Source of the DNA: Thermothelomyces thermophilus ATCC 42464 | Taxonomy: Eukaryota > Ascomycota > Sordariomycetes > Sordariales > Chaetomiaceae | Reading direction: 5' to 3' | Length of the DNA stretch: 64,000 nucleotides | NCBI RefSeq assembly: GCF_000226095.1 | Contig: NC_016472.1 | Span: forward strand, 6,200,001 to 6,264,000 | Shown: piece after piece, positions 59,098 through 64,000 of the stretch | Position numbering within the stretch: the first letter of the stretch is position 1 | Layout: the number at the start of each line of letters is the position of its first letter | Made by a program: the position numbers and the translations under genes | The notes under the pieces: generated by a model | What the model saw: the letters and a program-made list of their open reading frames with translations, nothing else | What the model was told of the DNA's origin: nothing | The model's database searches: none

Positions 59098-61554
59098 ACC
59101 TTTCTAATAAAGAGTATAAGAGGATTCGCTAAGAGCTTGATAAGCCGAAGTAGGCTAGACTAAAAAATTAACTTATTACTAAGTAGAGGGAGCTATCTTA
59201 TTCTAGGTAGTCAGGGGTAAGATATCTTAATTCCCTTAATACGTTAATTATTAGCCCTTAACTACTTAGTAAGCTCTTGACTTATTATAGGGCGTTTAGT
59301 ATAGTCGCTCTATAGTATTATCTTCTTTTGGAAAGTACTTTACTAGATTTATATAGCGTGACCTACTTAGTTAATAATAAGAAGTTTCTCTTACTAGGGA
59401 CGTTCGTTAAGGTAGAAGATCTTAAGTTTATTAAAGTAGGTACGATAACCTTTCCTATTAGTAGGAAGGGTACTTAGGTAATCGAGAATATTCTAGATAG
59501 ACTATATAGACTATATATTAAGAGCTTAATACTTAAAGATATTACTATTATTAAAGGATTCTATATTAATATTATCTTAGAAGCTCCATTACTTAAGGTA
59601 AGTGCTTAGTATTATAGCTTAGATTACTCTTTATATTTTAAAATACTAGAAAACAATATTATACTTTATAAGTTAGAACGTAAGTATAATCTTACCTTCT
59701 TTAAATATAAGCCACTTTTCTACTACTCGAGCTTCCTAAACTATATCTTAACTAGTAAAGTAGGTATTATAAATATTTATATATCCTTATAGAACGTGTT
59801 TACTATATATAGTAGAAGGTCCTAGATATAAGTATTACCTACTGTAAGAGAGGACACTAAGGATCTTTAGCACTTAAGAGCTAGCTACCTCGGACTAGAA
59901 ACGTTAAAAGCGCTTATTAATAACGCTAGAAACGTCCGTATTAAGGGGATAGTATATATTAAGTATAAGAGTTACGCTTGTACTTACGTAAGTAAGGTCA
60001 TCTCTAGGAAAACACCGCCTAAGTAGAAGTCTATACGCCTATTCTAATAAGTAGCCTAGGATCTATTCGACTATCCTAAAGCGATTAATAGATTGCGATG
60101 GCTACTTATAATTATTAATAAGTATAGTAGGAAGCTCTTCCCTTTTCTCTTAACGACGAAGTTACTAGACCAGATCATAAGAGTCATCTAGAATTTCAAG
60201 AGCTAGGTAAGACGCTAATATAGGCTTACTATCTATAAGATTAAGCAGGATAACGATACTACGACGATTAGTTTAGCAAGGCGCGTACTGACATGCTACT
60301 AGACTTAGGCTATAGAAAGCGGTATTAATCTTAAACTCTTACCTTTATATACCCATAAGCCTAACGGTCTGGCAAAGTAAGCAGGGCAAGAGCTAATCTT
60401 ACGCTTAATTAAGATACTTAATAGCGCGAATCTGCCTATAAAGCTCTAGTTAGAAAGTATATAAGTAGTAGCGTATTTATATACAATAAGCCTAAGCTAT
60501 ACTTACTCGTTTAGAACTCCTAATAAGGTACTCTATAGCTAGTTTAAATAGTATTTTCGCTAGTATGAACCTGGCTTGACAATTACGTTAACTAGCAACT
60601 TATACCTAGACTAGAGTAGCATCTTTATATATGGATACTAGGCGTATATCCTCTATAAGGATAGGGAAGCTAAGTAGTATATAAAGAACTTTAAGGTATC
60701 ATTATATGGGCTAATAGAGTATCTTATGGAATATTACGTATCCAATATCCATTATATTTAGATACCTAAGCTTGATAAGGTCATTATAACTTGTAACGTT
60801 TGCTTTAATAAGAAGACTTTCTACTATCTAGGCAAAGAGTAGCTAATAGAGTTATCGCTAGTAGTAGGGAGCTAGGAAGTCAATTAATTCGATCTTAGCA
60901 AAGATTCCTAGGATACTAACTTTCTCTAGGAAACGTCATAATAGACCTAATAACCAGTAGAAGACTCTATTATAATAGCTTGGCTACCTCTATTGTAAGA
61001 GAGTCTGGTAGTAGACCAACCTCTCTAATAGGGTCAAGACTTAAGGGTAAGGGAGCTCTCTGACACGTAGCCTATGAGCGAGCAATTAGCTCTAGAGACT
61101 TTTATAGCAGAGACGTAAGTAACAGACGAACTTACCAAATAGATAGAGAGCTTCAGAGGACTCTTGACCCCTAAATATACGCCTAAGCCTTTGGTAACTT
61201 ACCTTACGCTAGCTAGTAAAGGGGATGTCTACTAGGAAGTAGGAGGGTTTAAATTAGGGCCTTCCTAGTCGCTAGCTAGCTAACCAGATGCTAGGGAGAG
61301 TAGGGAAGCTGCCAAATCTAGTAGAGGAATGCCTTCTATAGAAGAGTCAAGTATGTGTAGTATAATAGAAGAGCTAGAAGCTAGGGACGGTACTACCGAT
61401 ATATTATACCTGGCTAGGCTAAAGGAGTAGAGCGTTAAGCGAAGTCTAGATTAGCTAATATATTCTCTAGAAGGTAGAAGTAAAGGAGAAGCTATTTAGT
61501 AACCTCCTATAAGGAAAGGCAAAGGTAAGAAGAGGGCTTATAAGCCTAGAGACC
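59098..61554 (+). mobile_element. Copia-type retrotransposon fossil, right part
   Basis: This continues the element broken at 51491. Resemblance to the protease, GAG-pre-integrase and integrase segments of Ty1/Copia Pol can be made out, with the integrase around 60.0-60.6 kb. No reverse transcriptase region is seen before the sequence meets a reversed Gypsy LTR fragment at 61555, so the copy looks truncated as well as RIP-degraded. No intact frame remains. Confidence 0.6.
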
Positions 61555-61777
61555 TATGACGAACCCAACTTAGACTTCTTCTAAAAGGGTTCAGACGAAG
61601 GTAGATTAAGCGGGATAAGTAGGCAGGTCGTCTAAGGGATTTGGTAAAGCTAAAGGGTTTATAATAACACTAGAGTTATCTCTTATAGTAATTAGCAATG
61701 CTTAGTATAAGTACTATAATTATAGGTTACTATCATTAGTAAACTCTTAAAGTCTATCTAACGATTAACTAGTAAGC
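61555..61777 (-). repeat. Gypsy LTR fragment, reverse orientation
   Basis: About 220 bp match the reverse complement of the 3' half of the Gypsy LTR (beginning TATGACGAACCCAAC) and then stop abruptly. It is RIP-mutated. It marks another, truncated insertion at the end of the Copia remnant. Confidence 0.8.
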
Positions 61778-62804
61778 TGGTGCCAACCCTCTAGGGCACT
61801 ACTTAGCACCTCTAGAACCAAACCTCTATCTGGTTAGATAGGGAGGAGCTTTGGCTCAAAAAGTCCAGGGCGTCTGAGTATTCGCGGTCATAGCAGGCAA
61901 GTCCGACCATCTAGACGGTAACGACGATAGGAGCGAAGGTGGCGATAACGATGTCCCTCTAGATAGACGTAGAAGAGTCTACTTACGTGGAAAAAGGTAC
62001 TATAACTTATAAAAGAAAGAAGAACTACATCCTGTCACTCTAATCTATTAGAGTAGACAAGTGTTAAAAAGCTATCTGTTGTCCTTGTCTATCTATCTGG
62101 TGCCCTTAGATAGGCAACCCCTATTTATGCCTATCGTATATAGTAAAGCTCTACGGAACTAGAAAAACAAAACTATACCCTATATCCCTCTAGTTATATT
62201 AAGAACTTCTAGCCCTAATCTATACTTCCCCTTTGAATTCGCCCTAAGGCTCTTGCTAGCGAATTTGGACCTAAAACCTTACTTACGTTCCTTACGATGC
62301 CTAGCCTACTTGGCTTTACTATTTTCTTTAAGTAAGGGCTATTTCTTAGACGCCTAATGCCTTTACTAGGCTTTTACTTTGGTATCTAGCATATCCTAGC
62401 CTATAAACTATAGCGGGTACTTAGGAACTAGCTTAAGATCTTTAGGCCCTAAGCGTTCGAATAGTAGGGGTCGAGTCTATTTGGCAGGATCATCGTCAGG
62501 ACGACGCTAACGAGCCTGTCCTTTCTTAGCGGCTCGGGTCGAGCGTATCTCCTGTATCTATGCCGGCTTACTCAGCTTTGTCTTGGTCTAACTAGGCGGC
62601 CGTCATATTACCAAAGGTACCTACTTGACTAGTTGCTACTACTATAACCCTAAAGACTTTCCTTATCCTTCTATAGCTATGAGTTACTCCTTTACCTGTT
62701 TTACTATACGCTAGTAAATAGCTATCCTTGGTTTACAGGGATACTTAAGCGCCTATTAAAGTAGCTAAGGTAGCCTAAGTCCCTTAGGCGCCTTACTAAG
62801 GAAC
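61778..62804. other. Unclassified AT-rich sequence
   Basis: About 1 kb lies between two Gypsy-family LTR copies. It contains repeated CTATCTGGT-type words near 61.83 and 62.09 kb and a short hairpin (CTCTAATCTATTAGAG) near 62.04 kb. I could not assign it to a family. It is probably a degraded repeat. Confidence 0.4.
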
Positions 62805-64000
62805 TGTCACGGATAAGCACATGGACAGCCCGGCAGGCTGCAGCTAGGACACAGGACATTCCGACAGCCAATCACTTAACAGACCAATTAGAAGACTATC
62901 ACTGCCAAGACTAAGGTCTTCACTAGTAATAATAACATGTCACCGTCAACAATACAGAATTACAGAATAAAAGAAGAAATGGTACTAGTAATAACTATTA
63001 AAGAGGGACAGATAATTATATATTGTGACGAACCCAACTCAGACTGCTTCTGAAAGGGTCCAGACGGAGGTGGGTTAAGCGGGACAAGCAGGCAGGTCGT
63101 CTGAGGGATTCGGTGAAGCCAAAGGGTTCACAACAACACTTAGAGTTGTCTCTCACAGTAATCAGCAATGCTTGGTATGAGTACTGTGATTGTGATTGTT
63201 ACCACTGGTGAACTCCCAGAGTCCACCATAACGAGTGACTATTTACATGTATATATACTCCTAGGATCACTAGCAGTCGTGGTGATCATTCATACTGGCT
63301 CACCTGGCTCATATCGTGAGCCAGTGATCCTCTGTTGGGATCATTTCTTGCCAAGCGTGATCCCGTCCTGATTGGTCCATCATTCCTTCGGCTTGATTGG
63401 CCCGTTCGTGCCAGTGGCTCAGGCGGCATCTGCATGCATATTTCCGTGACATATATATATAGCTAGCTAGTCACTCGTTATAGTAAACTCTAGGAGTTTA
63501 CTAGTAATAGTAACCTACAATTATAGCACTTATACCAAGTATTGCTAACTATTATAAGAGATAACTCTAGTATTATTATAAACCCTTTGACTTTACCAAA
63601 TCCCTTAGACGACCTATACACTTGCCTTGCTTAATTTACCTCCATCTAAACCCTTTTAGAGGAAGTCTGAGTTAGGTTCGTTATACGTTGCTATTACTCC
63701 CTTTATTCTATTATAGCTCAGAACAGAGGTAATTTCGACCTTGACATCGATATAGCTACTAACGTCACGGCCGAATAGCTGCTTACCTAGCTTAGTTAAT
63801 TCTAGCAGCAGATCTAGGAGTTAGACTAGAGAGATAAGATTACTTAAGCTCGGATTAAGGAACTCGAGAACGGTGAAAAGCACTTATAGAAGCTAGTTAA
63901 TAAGGCCTACGCCAAAATCAAGGCACTCGAAGGCGCCAAAGCGAGCCGTATTAAGATCGAACTACCTGGTAAATATAGAGGAACTAAGGAGGATCTTGTA
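62805..64000 (+). mobile_element. Second Gypsy copy of the same family, 5' end, cut by window edge
   Basis: A 5' LTR (62805-63685, split by a solo LTR insertion) is followed by internal sequence colinear with the start of the first copy, up to the gag region. About 448 bp of LTR remain once the insert and its duplication are set aside. It is RIP-degraded like the first copy. The 3' part lies outside the window. Confidence 0.88.
63024..63451 (-). repeat. Non-RIPed solo LTR nested in the Gypsy LTR
   Basis: This 428-bp GC-richer sequence begins TGTGACGAACCC and ends CCGTGACA. It is flanked on both sides by TATAT. On the minus strand it reads as an LTR whose last 200-odd bp match the Gypsy family LTR and whose first ~190 bp do not. 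It lacks the TA-rich RIP signature of its surroundings. It is therefore the youngest event visible here. Confidence 0.85.

Larger units (their letters stand above)
49680..64000. repeat. AT-rich, RIP-mutated repeat block
   Basis: The sequence turns sharply AT-rich with a great excess of TA dinucleotides and few CA/TG steps, as repeat-induced point mutation produces. Almost no frame longer than 60 codons is open across 14 kb. Recognisable content is retrotransposon fossils, listed separately. The only GC-richer island is the solo LTR at 63024-63451. Confidence 0.88.

Noticed and set aside
63168-63371. 67-codon frame inside the solo LTR
   Set aside because: It lies wholly within LTR sequence and shows no protein similarity.
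50000-64000. CRISPR-like or host tandem gene array in the repeat-rich block
   Set aside because: Repeats are LTR copies in a eukaryotic genome, and spacing and length do not fit an array.

Overview
The window is nuclear DNA of a filamentous ascomycete. Genes are compact and GC-rich, with short introns (mostly 55-220 bp) using GTRNGT donors and CTRAC-like branch sites. A block of AT-rich, RIP-mutated (repeat-induced point mutation) retrotransposon fossils lies at the right end. Protein resemblances (osmotic MAPKK, NpgA-type phosphopantetheinyl transferase, Naa50, class II myosin) fit Sordariomycetes, most likely Sordariales/Chaetomiaceae. The species assignment is inference.

From 0.9 to 49.1 kb I support 14 protein-coding genes and two identical tRNA-Asn genes. 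In order they are: a Pbs2/Os-5-type MAPKK (+), a SUR7-family membrane protein (-), tRNA-Asn (+), a 4'-phosphopantetheinyl transferase (+), a signal peptide peptidase (-), Mediator subunit Med31 (+), RNA polymerase III subunit Rpc11 (-), a Yar1-like ankyrin protein (+), a fungal Hsp70-like ATPase (-), a glucokinase (+), a Naa50-like acetyltransferase with an N-terminal PIP box (-), an Sgf11-type zinc-finger protein (+), a PPIL1/Cyp1-type cyclophilin (-), tRNA-Asn (-), class II myosin heavy chain (-), a Red1/ZFC3H1-like zinc-finger protein (+) and a peroxisomal acyl-CoA thioesterase (-). These are core cellular genes, each with its own promoter in alternating divergent and convergent pairs. I see no biosynthetic cluster or operon. 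Exon boundaries were chosen by eye from splice signals and family conservation.

From about 49.7 kb to the end the base composition falls sharply and no host gene is visible. A Copia-type remnant is split by a complete-length but thoroughly degraded chromodomain Gypsy element (51497..59092, two 451-bp LTRs, target duplication CTTGT). A reverse-oriented Gypsy LTR fragment, about 1 kb of unclassified AT-rich DNA and the 5' end of a second Gypsy copy running off the window follow. That last LTR is itself interrupted by a 428-bp solo LTR that shows no RIP signature.

The most interesting host-gene points are these. Splicing of the last thioesterase intron decides whether the protein carries a C-terminal SKL peroxisomal signal. 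The Naa50-like enzyme has a textbook PCNA-binding motif. The cyclophilin has a likely GC-AG intron. Several stop-free introns have lengths divisible by three, so their retention would keep the frame. A 9-mer, TACTCCGTA, recurs only in intergenic DNA. I did not find a convincing, wholly undescribed multi-gene system.
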